Positions 43,110 to 53,420 are shown, numbered from the stretch's first letter. The stretch is 64,000 nt of DNA from Polaribacter sp. HaHaR_3_91 (GCF_019278525.1 NZ_CP058986.1:1832001-1896000); one strand, 5' to 3'. Made by a program: numbers and translations. The notes: generated by a model from the sequence alone, not told the origin.

Positions 43110-44111
43110 ATGAACGAAATAAAAGACATTGTTTCAGATATAAAGAAAGGAATTATAAAGCCAATTTATTTTTTAATGGGTGATGAGCCTTATTATATTG
43201 ATAAAATTTCTGACTATATAGAAGAACATATTTTAGAGGAAGCCGAAAAAGGGTTTAATCAGCAAGTAATGTATGGTAGAGATGCAAGCATAGAAGATAT
43301 TGTTTCTGCTGCAAAACGTTACCCAATGATGGCGGAAAGGCAGGTTATAATTGTTAAAGAAGCACAAGATTTAAGTAGAAATATAGAAAAGTTAGTTGCT
43401 TATGCAGAGACGCCACAACCAACCACTGTTTTAGTTTTTAACTATAAATATAAAAAACTTGATAAACGTAAAAAGCTACACAAAGTAATTGCAAAAACAG
43501 GTTTAATTTATGAAAGTAAAAAACTGTATGAGAATCAGGTTTCAGATTGGATTCGTAGAGTTTTAAGTGGTAAGAAATATAAAATAGAACCCAAAGCATC
43601 TCAGATGTTAGTAGAGTTTTTAGGTACAGATTTAAGTAAAATTTCTAACGAGTTAGATAAATTAATGCTAATTCTACCTAAAGAATCTATTATTAGTGAT
43701 AAGCATATAGAAGACAATATTGGTATTTCTAAAGATTTTAATAATTTTGAATTGCGAAAAGCAGTAGGAGAGAAGGATATTGTAAAAGCGAATAGAATTA
43801 TAAATTACTTTGCAGAAAACCCAAAGAATAATCCTTTGGTGATGACTATTTCTTTATTGAATGGATATTTTACACAACTCCTTTCTTTTCATGGTTTAAA
43901 AGACAAGTCTAAAAGTTCTGTAGCAAAAACATTAGGTGTTAATCCTTATTTTGTTGATGAATATTTTTTAGCCGCTAGAAATTACCCAATGCGTAAAGTG
44001 GCACAAATAATTGCTTTTTTAAGAGATGCAGATGTAAAAAGTAAAGGTGTGGGAGCAAGCCAATCTCAAAAAGATATATTAAAAGAATTATTGTTTAAAA
44101 TATTACATTAA
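43110..44111 (+). CDS. holA: DNA polymerase III delta subunit
   Basis: Clamp-loader subunit that opens the sliding clamp at replication; 333 residues, the normal length. IYFLMGDEPYYIDKISDYIEEHIL is the diagnostic N-terminal segment. The AAA+-like middle contains MMAERQVIIVKEAQ and LVFNYKYKKLDKRKKLHK, then LSNELDKLMLIL and DISKDFNNFELRKAV-type sequence, and a helical C-terminal collar. It is followed one base later by a DUF1569 gene. Confidence 0.92.
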   Translation: MNEIKDIVSDIKKGIIKPIYFLMGDEPYYIDKISDYIEEHILEEAEKGFNQQVMYGRDASIEDIVSAAKRYPMMAERQVIIVKEAQDLSRNIEKLVAYAETPQPTTVLVFNYKYKKLDKRKKLHKVIAKTGLIYESKKLYENQVSDWIRRVLSGKKYKIEPKASQMLVEFLGTDLSKISNELDKLMLILPKESIISDKHIEDNIGISKDFNNFELRKAVGEKDIVKANRIINYFAENPKNNPLVMTISLLNGYFTQLLSFHGLKDKSKSSVAKTLGVNPYFVDEYFLAARNYPMRKVAQIIAFLRDADVKSKGVGASQSQKDILKELLFKILH

Positions 44112-44112
44112 A

Positions 44113-44565
44113 ATGAAAAATATTTTCGAAAAAGAAATTACAAACGATGTAATTAAAAGAATCAATAATTTATCTGCTACATCAAAACCAACTTGGGGGA
44201 AAATGTCTGTATCTCAAATGTTAGCGCACTGTGCTGTAACTTATGAGATGGTTTTTACAGAAAAGTATCCAAAACCAAATGCTTTTACCAGATGGATTTT
44301 AAAAATGATTGTCAAAAAGATTGTGGTGTCAGAAAAGCCGTATGCTAAAAATGGAAGAACAGCAGCTCAATTCATTATTGCTGATGACAAGGAATTTGAA
44401 ACTGAAAAGAAAACTTTAGTAGATTATATTATTAAAACCCAAGAATTAGGAGAAACTTATTTTGAGGGTAAAGAATCTAATTCTTTTGGTAAACTAACTG
44501 CTGTAGAATGGAATAATTCATTTTACAAGCATTTAGACCACCACTTAACTCAATTTGGAGTTTAG
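44113..44565 (+). CDS. DUF1569 (DinB-like) protein
   Basis: Protein of 150 residues of the DUF1569 family, which adopts the DinB/YfiT four-helix metal-binding fold. Candidate metal-binding His residues occur in WGKMSVSQMLAHCAVTYEMV and at the C-terminus HLDHHLTQFGV, a typical pattern. The activity is unknown; DinB folds include thiol-dependent transferases. It starts one base after holA and shares its operon, which ends in a terminator. Confidence 0.85.
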   Translation: MKNIFEKEITNDVIKRINNLSATSKPTWGKMSVSQMLAHCAVTYEMVFTEKYPKPNAFTRWILKMIVKKIVVSEKPYAKNGRTAAQFIIADDKEFETEKKTLVDYIIKTQELGETYFEGKESNSFGKLTAVEWNNSFYKHLDHHLTQFGV

Positions 44566-44586
44566 GTTTGCATATTTTTTATAAAT

Positions 44587-44626
44587 AAAGAAAGCGAGTA
44601 ATATTTATATATTGCTCGCTTTCTTT
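44587..44626. terminator. bidirectional terminator between the DUF1569 gene and the amylase gene
   Basis: AAAGAAAGCGAGTAATAT and ATATTGCTCGCTTTCTTT pair over 18 bp with one G-T wobble and a four-base loop, between convergent stop codons. Confidence 0.88.
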
Positions 44627-44648
44627 GTTTAAATTAATAATTATTGAG

Positions 44649-47414
44649 TTAGTTTAAAATCAATTTTTTAGTAAGAATTTGATTCTTTGCATCCTTAATT
44701 CTAATAAAATAAACACCTTTTTTAAATGCTGATATTTCAAAGTAATTGCTGTCTATTACTTCTTTAGAAAACGATTTTACTTGTTTTCCGGTAATATCAA
44801 AAATGGTAACTTCATTTGTTTTATTAGAAAGAACAAAGTGTGTTTTAGCCGGATTTGGATACAGCTTCATAGAACTTTTATCGTCTATCGTAAAATCATC
44901 AGAAGAAAGAGAAGCCGGATTATTTGCATACACTTTAAATTCACCTGGAGCTAACGATATACTAGCAGTTGTATTTGTAACTGTTATTGTAGTGTTGTCT
45001 TCTAATAAATTATACCAAGTACCTGTTTGTTGAAAAGCAGGAGAAATATTCTGCGTGGTTACTCCAAAATTACCGATAATAGTAATGTTTTGTATATCTA
45101 TAGCAGATGTATTTGTTAAATGAATTTTATTTAAGCCATTAGCATTGCCAACATCTAGGGTGAAATCTGAAGTTTCAAAAATATCATACTTCAGTTTTAA
45201 TTGAATTAATTTAGACCAAGTTTCTTTTAAACTTTCTCTATAAACATTGTCTAAGTAGTTCCATAAAATTGGTTTATTACCTGTTCTACCATTTTCTTCT
45301 ATAGAAATATCATACCCTAATTCTCCAAATTGCCATATCATTTTTGGACCTGGAACTGTAAAATAAAAAGCACCCGCTAATGCTTCTCTAGCTAATGCTG
45401 TATTTAAGTCTTTAACACTGTAGCTTCCGTTTGCGTTACCAAATTGTATGTTTTTATACATTAAACGTTCTTCGTCATGGCTTTCCATATAGCTTACATT
45501 TGCTGGCACAGACCAACCTCTATTTTTGTAAGAAATCCAAGAAAAATCGGCTTCAGTTCCATAACCCATTGTAGCTTGGTTGTATTGATGGTTGTGGTTA
45601 CCCCAAACCATAATTCCTTTTCCTTCATTTAATTTATAATTCACCCATTCAGTTTCCTCTTCATTGGTGCCTAAGTGTTCGAAAATAATATAAAAATTAG
45701 GATCTATTTCCCATTGATTATCAGCATATTCTTTTAAAACATCTACTCGGTCTTGCTGGTATGCATTTGTACAAGCATCACCAGAAGCACAGTTTTGAGT
45801 AAATCCTTTTGTTAAATCCCATCTAAAACCATCAATTTTATATTCGTCAATCCAATATTGAGAAACTCTTTTTACATAATCTTTTACAGCTTGTTTAGAG
45901 TGATTAAAATCGTTAAAAACACTGTACGAATGTGTTGCTGTTGGATTGAAAAAAGGGCTATCTGAATTTGCTTGTCCGCCATAACCACCATTGTCTGTAT
46001 TGTACATTCTATAATACGGATTTTGACCTGAAGCATGATTAAAAGCAACATCTATAATTACCGCAATTCCTCTTTTATGACATTCGTCTATAAATTGTTT
46101 AAATGAAGTAGTATTTCCATAATATTTGTCTAAAGCCATGTGAAAAGAAGGGTTGTAACCCCAAGACTCGTTACCGTCAAACTCCATAACTGGTAAAAAT
46201 TCGATAGCATTAATACCCAATCCTTCTAAATAATCTAATCTTGCTTTTATAGCATCATAAGAATGCAATGCATCAAAATCTCTTATTAAAAGTTCGTAAA
46301 TAACCAAGTCTGTTTTTTCTGGCTTCGTAAAGTTGGTAGTTTGCCAAACATAATCTGAATCTCCAGTTCTTAATAAAGTAACTGCGTGGTTTGTTTCCCC
46401 GGTAGGGTAACTTGGTAAATCAGGATAGGTTGTTGCGTTTATATATTGATCATTATATTCATCTAAAATTACAGTAGAGTAAGGGTCTGCAACTCTTAAA
46501 TCTGCATTAATAATATATTGATATGTATAATCTGTTTTTGGAGTTAAATTTGTAAGTTCTATCCAAAAACGATCTGTAGCACTGTCTTTTTTTAATAAAT
46601 AAGTATTGTTGATTTGCCAGTTGTTAAAACTACCAATTAGGTGAACAAACTCTTTATTGGGGGCATAAAACACCAATGTAGCTTTTGTATTATCTGATGC
46701 GTTTAAATTAATTCCATCTTTCAATCCTGCAGGAACTGCCGCTTCTGAAACGGTTGGTTTTACAATTACTTTAAATGTTGTGCTTTTAGTTTCAGCGTTA
46801 TTTGTGGCTTCTAAAATGAAAGAAGTACTTTCTGTAACAGTAGGACTGTAGTTGTATGTTGATGTATTATTTTGTTGATTAATAACAACTCCATTTGCTT
46901 TTAATACAAAGTTTGCAGATAATGAAGTAGTTGCTTCTATTGCTAAACTTTCTCCTGAATTTAGTATTGTTGTAGTAGTTGTAGGAGCATTTAAAGTTAG
47001 TTGATAAGCGCCAACTTCAAAATATTGGTCTTGCGTTTTTTTATCTCCAGAACCATCCTTAGCTTTAACTAACATACCAATACGTCCTAAACCAGTTCTG
47101 TTATAAAGAGTTGAGGGTTTAAGAGTTATTGAATACGTACCATCGCTATTGTTTGTTAGTTTTTGAGCTTCGTTAGAGTTTGTCCAACTTCCATTTGTTG
47201 GAGAATCTATAGAGTTTGCATCATTGATATCATAAGACCAAGACCATAAATAGATATCTGAAACACCCCAAGAAGCAGTTGTAATGCCTGAGACTGTAAT
47301 TGTTATGTTATCACTCTCGTTAAAAGTAGTAGGGGAAACAGAAAAAGTAGCATTTTGTACTTGACTATAGCTTAAAGTAGTTATTAATAATAAAAGTAGT
47401 GTAATTTTTTTCAT
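44649..47414 (-). CDS. T9SS-exported GH13 alpha-amylase-type enzyme
   Basis: Secreted glycoside hydrolase of 921 residues. A signal peptide ending SYSQ leads to two beta/Ig-like modules (about residues 20-215), then an E-set/CBM48-like domain (LVFYAPNKEFVHLIGSFNNW), the GH13 barrel and a T9SS type A sorting domain (LYPNPAKTHFVL ... GVYFIRIKDAKNQ, ending KLILN). Catalytic signatures are VIIDVAFNHASG (about 450), GFRWDLTKG with the nucleophile Asp (about 533), IIFEHLG with the acid Glu (about 578) and ESHDEERL (about 648). It is the surface enzyme of the alpha-glucan locus and the last gene of the minus arm. Confidence 0.92.
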   Translation of the reverse strand: MKKITLLLLLITTLSYSQVQNATFSVSPTTFNESDNITITVSGITTASWGVSDIYLWSWSYDINDANSIDSPTNGSWTNSNEAQKLTNNSDGTYSITLKPSTLYNRTGLGRIGMLVKAKDGSGDKKTQDQYFEVGAYQLTLNAPTTTTTILNSGESLAIEATTSLSANFVLKANGVVINQQNNTSTYNYSPTVTESTSFILEATNNAETKSTTFKVIVKPTVSEAAVPAGLKDGINLNASDNTKATLVFYAPNKEFVHLIGSFNNWQINNTYLLKKDSATDRFWIELTNLTPKTDYTYQYIINADLRVADPYSTVILDEYNDQYINATTYPDLPSYPTGETNHAVTLLRTGDSDYVWQTTNFTKPEKTDLVIYELLIRDFDALHSYDAIKARLDYLEGLGINAIEFLPVMEFDGNESWGYNPSFHMALDKYYGNTTSFKQFIDECHKRGIAVIIDVAFNHASGQNPYYRMYNTDNGGYGGQANSDSPFFNPTATHSYSVFNDFNHSKQAVKDYVKRVSQYWIDEYKIDGFRWDLTKGFTQNCASGDACTNAYQQDRVDVLKEYADNQWEIDPNFYIIFEHLGTNEEETEWVNYKLNEGKGIMVWGNHNHQYNQATMGYGTEADFSWISYKNRGWSVPANVSYMESHDEERLMYKNIQFGNANGSYSVKDLNTALAREALAGAFYFTVPGPKMIWQFGELGYDISIEENGRTGNKPILWNYLDNVYRESLKETWSKLIQLKLKYDIFETSDFTLDVGNANGLNKIHLTNTSAIDIQNITIIGNFGVTTQNISPAFQQTGTWYNLLEDNTTITVTNTTASISLAPGEFKVYANNPASLSSDDFTIDDKSSMKLYPNPAKTHFVLSNKTNEVTIFDITGKQVKSFSKEVIDSNYFEISAFKKGVYFIRIKDAKNQILTKKLILN

Positions 47415-47432
47415 AAGTAATAGTGTTAAAAA

Positions 47433-47465
47433 ACAAAGACTACCGCTTTTAGGGGTAGTCTTTGT
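47433..47465 (-). terminator. intrinsic terminator-like hairpin between susE-like and amylase genes
   Basis: ACAAAGACTACC and GGTAGTCTTTGT pair perfectly over 12 bp with a nine-base loop. On the minus strand it is followed by a run of five to six T. It falls in the 67-base gap before the amylase ATG, so it should attenuate the last gene. The minus-strand arm also contains TAGTCTTTG, one base off a -7 box. Confidence 0.75.
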
Positions 47466-47481
47466 AAAGTTTAAAAAAAAA

Positions 47482-48801
47482 TTAATTTATTGTATACGTT
47501 GGATTTTCTGGATCTGTAAAGTTTAATACAAAAGAATAAGTTCCAGCAGTCGCTACTAAATTAGCTCCTCCATTATCTAAAATTCCATCTGCATTGTCAT
47601 CTCCATAATTTAATGCCCATGCTCCATTAGATCTGAATTTATATTCACCAGCTTTAAGAGCAACATTATTTAATATCCAAATATCATCATTAGGTTGAGA
47701 CCAATCTCTTGTAAATAATACGTCTGGACCATCCCATCCATTAGGAGTTGCTTCTCCTACAAGTCCCCAAATATCTTCTATTGGTTCTAAAGAATAAGAT
47801 AGATCGTTTAAGTTTACAGTAACAATATATCTACCAGCTGTAGTAGCAATATTAGGTCCAGATGCATCTAAGAATCCTGCAGCACCTGCTCCGTAACCTG
47901 TAGCCCAATCATTATTCATTCTAAATTTCATTTCACCATCTAATAATTTTACAATTCCTCTAAATTGATCTGAATAAGAATCGTAAGTAAGAGCAAAATC
48001 TGGAGTTTCTCCCCAATTATTATATGAAGAACCAACAATACCTAATGAGAAATCTTCTATTTTATAGGTGTTGCTATTTAAGTTCATGGTAATTTTATAA
48101 GCACCAGCCTCAACAGCTATGTTACTTCCACCAGTATCTAAAGTTCCGTCTGCACCGTTATCTCCAAAATCATTGGTCCATTCATTGTTTTCCCTAAATT
48201 TAATTTCTCCATCAATTAAAGTAACATATGCAACTAAAACACCAGCTGTACTTGTTGTAAAGAATGGTAAATCAGGAGTTGCACCCCAGTCATTAGCTGC
48301 AGAACCTATAATTCCCCATGTAGTAGATAAATCTAAAATACTTGAGTATGGAGTTATATTAATTGTTTGTAAATTAGTATCAATTAACAATTGATTGCCA
48401 ATAAAACCTTGTAATTTTATAGATAAATCTGAAGCAACATCTGCTTCTGTACCTAAAGCCAATGCAATAGAATTTAACTCTAAAGTTGTAAATGATTTCT
48501 CTAATTTGTCACCAATTTCTATGGTTTCTGCACTACTAAAATCTCCTGTGGCTAAATCTATTAAAATTTTATACGTTGGCACTGCATCAAAACCAAAATC
48601 TGGTGCTGTCCAATTTGTATTTAAAGCAATTTCATCTTGATTTTCCTCTAAAAGTACAATAGGTGTAGTTTCTTGAATAATCAACTCTGTTGTAGCTGCT
48701 ACATCTGGGTTTATGATTACTCTGTCATTAATATCTTCACAACTGGTAAAACCAATTGATACAATAATAAGAGCGAATAATGAATTTATTATTTTTTTCA
48801 T
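47482..48801 (-). CDS. SusE/SusF-like starch-binding lipoprotein with three binding modules
   Basis: Outer-surface glycan-binding lipoprotein of 439 residues. The signal sequence ends at the lipobox FTSC (about residue 20). An N-terminal SusE Ig-like domain (about 35-150) is followed by three tandem CBM-like modules that each open WG(I/L)xG or LGIVGS: about residues 163, 257 and 343 (WGIIGSAANDWG, LGIVGSSYNNWG, WGLVGEATPNGW). The modules share KFRxNxxWxxxYGD/FGD, a typical SusE/F starch-binding element. It follows susD by 11 bases. Confidence 0.88.
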   Translation of the reverse strand: MKKIINSLFALIIVSIGFTSCEDINDRVIINPDVAATTELIIQETTPIVLLEENQDEIALNTNWTAPDFGFDAVPTYKILIDLATGDFSSAETIEIGDKLEKSFTTLELNSIALALGTEADVASDLSIKLQGFIGNQLLIDTNLQTINITPYSSILDLSTTWGIIGSAANDWGATPDLPFFTTSTAGVLVAYVTLIDGEIKFRENNEWTNDFGDNGADGTLDTGGSNIAVEAGAYKITMNLNSNTYKIEDFSLGIVGSSYNNWGETPDFALTYDSYSDQFRGIVKLLDGEMKFRMNNDWATGYGAGAAGFLDASGPNIATTAGRYIVTVNLNDLSYSLEPIEDIWGLVGEATPNGWDGPDVLFTRDWSQPNDDIWILNNVALKAGEYKFRSNGAWALNYGDDNADGILDNGGANLVATAGTYSFVLNFTDPENPTYTIN

Positions 48802-48812
48802 GTCTTTAGTTA

Positions 48813-50387
48813 TTAGTATCCTGGATTTTGTGTTAAATTAGGATTCGTTGTTATAATATTGTTAGGTAAAGGAAAAAGATTTCTATAATCTTGAACTCCA
48901 GATCCGTTTTTAGAATTACCTTTAAAAGGCCATAAATAAGTATCAGAAGTAAAGTAGTTGTATCTTATTAAATCTGTTCTTCTTTGTCCTTCCCAATACA
49001 GCTCACGAGATCTTTCATCTAAAACAAATTCTAAAGTTAAGTCTGTTGTACTGATGTTTCCACTTGCATTTCCGAAAGCTCTTTCTCTTAATTCGTTAAT
49101 TTTAGTTACAGCCAATCCTAAATCTCCGCCGCCACCTCTAAGAGATGCTTCTGCGTAGTTTAAATAGATTTCTGCTAATCTTATTAACGGTAAATCTGTA
49201 TCTACAAAATCTCCTGCAGCATCAGATCCTTGGTTTCCATTAGAATCGATGTTTTTAAATTTAGTAACAGCATATCCATTTTCAAAAGTAGGAATCTCTT
49301 CGATTTCTAAAGTTTGTCCATCTGAATGGAACATCCCTCTTTTATCGTTTGCATCAAATTTATTAACCAAGTTTTTGGTAGTTCTTAAGCCTCCCCAGCC
49401 ACCGTTTACACCAAACTCTGTAGCATTCATGTTTCCACCAATTGCAGCATGTACTAAAAATGTAGTACCTCCATAAGTTTGAGATCTAAGACCATCAAAA
49501 TTTAATGCGAAAATAAATTCATTTTGTGCCCCGTTTGTATTGTTGTCTGCTAAGAAAAGTTCGTCATAAGCACTTCCGTTTCCATTAGCATCTGTAGTGT
49601 TAATAGAGTAACTAGAAGACATAACGTTGTTTGAAAAAGTTACTGCTTCTGCATATTTTGCTGTTCCAGTAAAAATTTCTGCATTTAAATATAATTTAGA
49701 CAATAATGCCCAAGCAGCAACTTGATCTACTCTACCATACTCGCTAGATCCACTTACTTTTAATTCATCTTGAATTTCTAATAATTCAGTTTCAATAAAA
49801 TTGAATATTTCTGTTCTTGATGCTTGCATTGGCAACTCAGTAGAAACAGAAGTTACTAAAGGTACATTACCGTATATATCCATTAAGTTATAGTAAGAAA
49901 ATGCTCTTAAAAAACGAGCTTCGGCAATATAACTTGCAACTTCTGTATCTGTTAAAACAGCTGCATTATTTATAAATGAGTTACAAAAAGATACTTCTTG
50001 TGCTAACCTATAGTACAATGCTTCAGAAAAATCATTACTACCAGACCAATACATTCCATGTAAATCTGGTAAACCTGCATCTCCCCAACCAACTACAGCG
50101 TGGTCTGTTGTTAATTCATTTAAGTTGAACAACATTCTAGAATATTGAGAAAAACCTTCATCGATATCTTGTATGTCTGCTTCACCTGAAGGTCCTTTTT
50201 GGCCTGTTAAAGCTAAACTTGCATATAATTTAGCAAGTGCTCCTTGTGCTTCTGTAGCATTAGAAAACACATCTTGTTCTGTAAAACTATCTGGATCAAT
50301 TGGTAATTGATTCAAATCTTCGTGACATGATATAACTCCTAAAGAGAATAACATGATTACAATTAAATATTTAAATTTTTGTTTCAT
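48813..50387 (-). CDS. susD: SusD/RagB-family outer membrane lipoprotein
   Basis: SusD-type glycan-binding lid of the SusC transporter, 524 residues. The lipobox VISC lies at about residue 21. Helical TPR-like and RagB segments include IAEARFLRAFSYYNLMDIYGNVPLV and DLPLIRLAEIYLNYAEASLR, and the C-terminal block ELYWEGQRRTDLIRYNYF ... PLPNNIITTNPNLTQNPGY ends canonically. It sits 11 bases after susC and 11 before the susE-like gene. Confidence 0.94.
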   Translation of the reverse strand: MKQKFKYLIVIMLFSLGVISCHEDLNQLPIDPDSFTEQDVFSNATEAQGALAKLYASLALTGQKGPSGEADIQDIDEGFSQYSRMLFNLNELTTDHAVVGWGDAGLPDLHGMYWSGSNDFSEALYYRLAQEVSFCNSFINNAAVLTDTEVASYIAEARFLRAFSYYNLMDIYGNVPLVTSVSTELPMQASRTEIFNFIETELLEIQDELKVSGSSEYGRVDQVAAWALLSKLYLNAEIFTGTAKYAEAVTFSNNVMSSSYSINTTDANGNGSAYDELFLADNNTNGAQNEFIFALNFDGLRSQTYGGTTFLVHAAIGGNMNATEFGVNGGWGGLRTTKNLVNKFDANDKRGMFHSDGQTLEIEEIPTFENGYAVTKFKNIDSNGNQGSDAAGDFVDTDLPLIRLAEIYLNYAEASLRGGGGDLGLAVTKINELRERAFGNASGNISTTDLTLEFVLDERSRELYWEGQRRTDLIRYNYFTSDTYLWPFKGNSKNGSGVQDYRNLFPLPNNIITTNPNLTQNPGY

Positions 50388-50398
50388 TTTTCTTTTTA

Positions 50399-53311
50399 TT
50401 AAAAGTTAACGTTTACGCCTAATACAAAAGATCTAGGTCTTGGGTAAAAATCATTATCGATTCCTAAGTTAATTTCTGGATCTAAACCATCATAATCGGT
50501 TATTGTTAAAACATTTTGTAATGATCCATAAAAACGAAACGTTGTGTTTTCTATCTTGTCTAAAGTATAACCAAGTGATATATTATCAATTTTAAAGAAA
50601 GAAGCGTCTTGTACAAAATGATCACTTAAAGCCGTTCTATCATTAATAACTGTAAAACCACTATTGTAGTAATCTGCATGTAAATTAGATAATATGCTGT
50701 TGTTTGTAGCGTTTTTTTCAACACCTTTATTCGCAGCAACATCATTATACATATAGTTACCAAAACTTGCTCTAGTTTGTATAGATACATCCCAGTTTTT
50801 GTAACTAGCACCTGTGTTAAAGCCCATTAAAACATCTCCAAAAGGGTCTTCATTAATGTATTTATCATCATCATTAATCATATTGTCGTTATTTCTATCA
50901 ACAAATACGCCTTCTAAAGGTTTTCCATTGGCACCGTATACTTGTTGAAAAACTAAGAAACTATTTGCAGTTTCACCTTCTCTATGTACTTGTACATTAT
51001 TACCAACACCTGTAGAGATTCCTCCTTGTGGTTGGTCTGCAGATAATTTGGTGATTTTATTATCATTTAATGAAATGTTATAGTCTACTGTCCATTCAAA
51101 ATTATCTGTTCTAATAGGGGTTGTGTTTAAGTTAAACTCTAAACCTCTATTTTCCATATTACCAATGTTGGCGTTAATTCTGTTTCCAAAATTTGTAAAA
51201 GGATCTACAATAGAACTAGCAATAAGATCGTTTGTTTCTTTTAAATAAGCATTTACAGAACCTGTAATTCTTCTATCAAGAAAAGCAAAGTCTACACCAA
51301 GATTTAAAGTTCTTCCAACTTCCCAACGTAAATCTGTATTAATTGGTTCTGGTCTAAATGTTTGGTAAAAAGAGTTTCCGAATTGATAGTTAGCAGTATC
51401 TGTACTACCTTGATACCTAGTTAAAAACTGATAATCACCTAAACCATTAATATTACCTATTTCACCATAACCAACACGTAATTTTAATTCATTAAAGAAA
51501 GAATCTTCCATAAAATCTTCTTTATGAATGCTCCAAGCTGCAGCAAATGATGGGAAGAATCCCCAACGATCATCAGGGTTTAATTTAGATGAAGCATCCG
51601 CTCTTACTGTTGCTGTTAAATAGTATTTACCTTTATAATCGTAATTAGCACGACTGAAATATGATAATAACACATTTTTAGATTTATCTACAAATTCATA
51701 GGTATTACCATCTTCTTCTGCTTCACTATCATAACTATAGTTATCATATTCAAAAGACTGATATGCATAACCAGCAACTGCTGTGAAGTTATGCTTTTCA
51801 TTAAAAGTTTTTGCGTACGTTAAGTAAGCGTCTAAAACTTTGTTGTCTGAATTTTGAGTAAATCTTGATAAAGAACCATTAAAAGTTGCATCTGAAGTTG
51901 GAATAAATTCTGAAGTAACTTTTCTACCATGACTGTTAGAAGTATCATACCCTAAGTTAACTGTTGCAGTTATATCTTCTAAACCATGAATTTTATAATC
52001 AAACTTTACATTACCTACAAAACGTCTAATTTCTGCAGAATCATCTATTAAGTCTAATAAAGCTAAAGGGTTTGTTGGTGCTAAGTTGTTTTGGTTTCCG
52101 GTACCAGCGTCTAACCATGCAAAGTAACCACGGTATTGAGAATTTGAATCATAAGGAGATTGTGTAGGATCAAAAGATACAGCTCCACCAATTGCACCTC
52201 TATCTGCAAATTCATTTTCTGTGTACATTCCTTTTACATTAAAATCTATCTTTAAATGTTCATCAAATAGAGTAGGAGATAAGTTCATAGAAGCAGTAGT
52301 ACGTTGTAAGTTATCTCCTTTTAAGATTCCTTCATGTTCAGAATATCCTAAAGAAGCTCTCATTGGTATTCCATAAATTTTACCTAATGCACTAAAGTTA
52401 TGATCTTGTCCTATAGCAGTTGTATAGATTTCTTCTTGCCAATCTGTTTCAGCAGTACCTAATAAAGCAACTTGATTAGGTGTACCAATATCATTTATTA
52501 AGCTTCTAAATTGATTTGCAGATAAAACATCTACTTTATCTCTTAATGTATAAACAGTTGTTTGAGAGCTTACGTTAAACTTAAACTCACTGTCTTTCCC
52601 TTTTTTAGTAGTAATTAAAATTACCCCGTTTGCAGCTCTAGAACCATAAATAGCAGTAGAAGACGCATCTTTTAAAACTACAAATGTTTCAATATCATTA
52701 GGATTTATAAAGTTTAATGGATTTCTAGATCCACCAACACCACCATTGTCTAATGGGATACCATCTATAACATATAATGGTTGGCTTTTTAAAGATAAAG
52801 AACCCGTACCACGAATGTTAATGGTTTGTCCATCTCCTGGAGCACCAGAACCTCCAATTACATTTACACCTGCAACTTTACCACTAATAAGTGATTGTGC
52901 AGATACAATAGGTCCTTTGTTAAAATCTTTACTTGTTAATAAATCTGTTGTACCTGTTAGATCTTCTTTTCTTACCGAACCGTAACCTACTACTACAATT
53001 TCATCTAGAGATTCTAAAGATTCTTCTAATACTACAGAAAGGTTAAAATCTGTACCTATTGTAACCTCCTTGTCTGAAAAACCTAAATATCTAAAGACAA
53101 GTACGTTTCCTGTTTGTACCTTATCTAGAGTGAAAATCCCATCAAAATCGGTTTGCATACCTCTAGTAGTACCTTTAATAACTACACTAACACCAGGCAA
53201 AGGATCGCCAGATGTTTTATCTTTTACAACACCCTTAACTGTTTGTTGTGCAAACACGCTAAAAGTTGATGTTAAAAGAATTCCAATTAACAATAATTTA
53301 AATTTTTTCAT
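50399..53311 (-). CDS. susC: SusC/RagA-family TonB-dependent transporter
   Basis: Outer-membrane TonB-dependent oligosaccharide importer of 970 residues from the ATG at 53311; the open frame extends to 53374, but that would put extra residues before the signal peptide KLLLIGILLTSTFSVFAQ. After it come a carboxypeptidase-like domain (VKGVVKDKTSGDPLPGVSV), the SusC box EIVVVGYGSVRKEDLTG, and a plug containing GKVAGVNVIGGSGAPGDG and INIRGTGSL. A beta-barrel follows, ending PRSFVLGVNVNF. It is the first gene of the minus arm and so is presumably under the palindrome at 53421. Confidence 0.95.
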   Translation of the reverse strand: MKKFKLLLIGILLTSTFSVFAQQTVKGVVKDKTSGDPLPGVSVVIKGTTRGMQTDFDGIFTLDKVQTGNVLVFRYLGFSDKEVTIGTDFNLSVVLEESLESLDEIVVVGYGSVRKEDLTGTTDLLTSKDFNKGPIVSAQSLISGKVAGVNVIGGSGAPGDGQTINIRGTGSLSLKSQPLYVIDGIPLDNGGVGGSRNPLNFINPNDIETFVVLKDASSTAIYGSRAANGVILITTKKGKDSEFKFNVSSQTTVYTLRDKVDVLSANQFRSLINDIGTPNQVALLGTAETDWQEEIYTTAIGQDHNFSALGKIYGIPMRASLGYSEHEGILKGDNLQRTTASMNLSPTLFDEHLKIDFNVKGMYTENEFADRGAIGGAVSFDPTQSPYDSNSQYRGYFAWLDAGTGNQNNLAPTNPLALLDLIDDSAEIRRFVGNVKFDYKIHGLEDITATVNLGYDTSNSHGRKVTSEFIPTSDATFNGSLSRFTQNSDNKVLDAYLTYAKTFNEKHNFTAVAGYAYQSFEYDNYSYDSEAEEDGNTYEFVDKSKNVLLSYFSRANYDYKGKYYLTATVRADASSKLNPDDRWGFFPSFAAAWSIHKEDFMEDSFFNELKLRVGYGEIGNINGLGDYQFLTRYQGSTDTANYQFGNSFYQTFRPEPINTDLRWEVGRTLNLGVDFAFLDRRITGSVNAYLKETNDLIASSIVDPFTNFGNRINANIGNMENRGLEFNLNTTPIRTDNFEWTVDYNISLNDNKITKLSADQPQGGISTGVGNNVQVHREGETANSFLVFQQVYGANGKPLEGVFVDRNNDNMINDDDKYINEDPFGDVLMGFNTGASYKNWDVSIQTRASFGNYMYNDVAANKGVEKNATNNSILSNLHADYYNSGFTVINDRTALSDHFVQDASFFKIDNISLGYTLDKIENTTFRFYGSLQNVLTITDYDGLDPEINLGIDNDFYPRPRSFVLGVNVNF

Positions 53312-53420
53312 GTATAATTTGTTAAATAATAACTGTAAATTTGATTTTTTGATTACAATAAACTTACATTCCACTCCGTAAATATACCCATTAGTAGTAT
53401 GTTTACAACATGATATAAAT

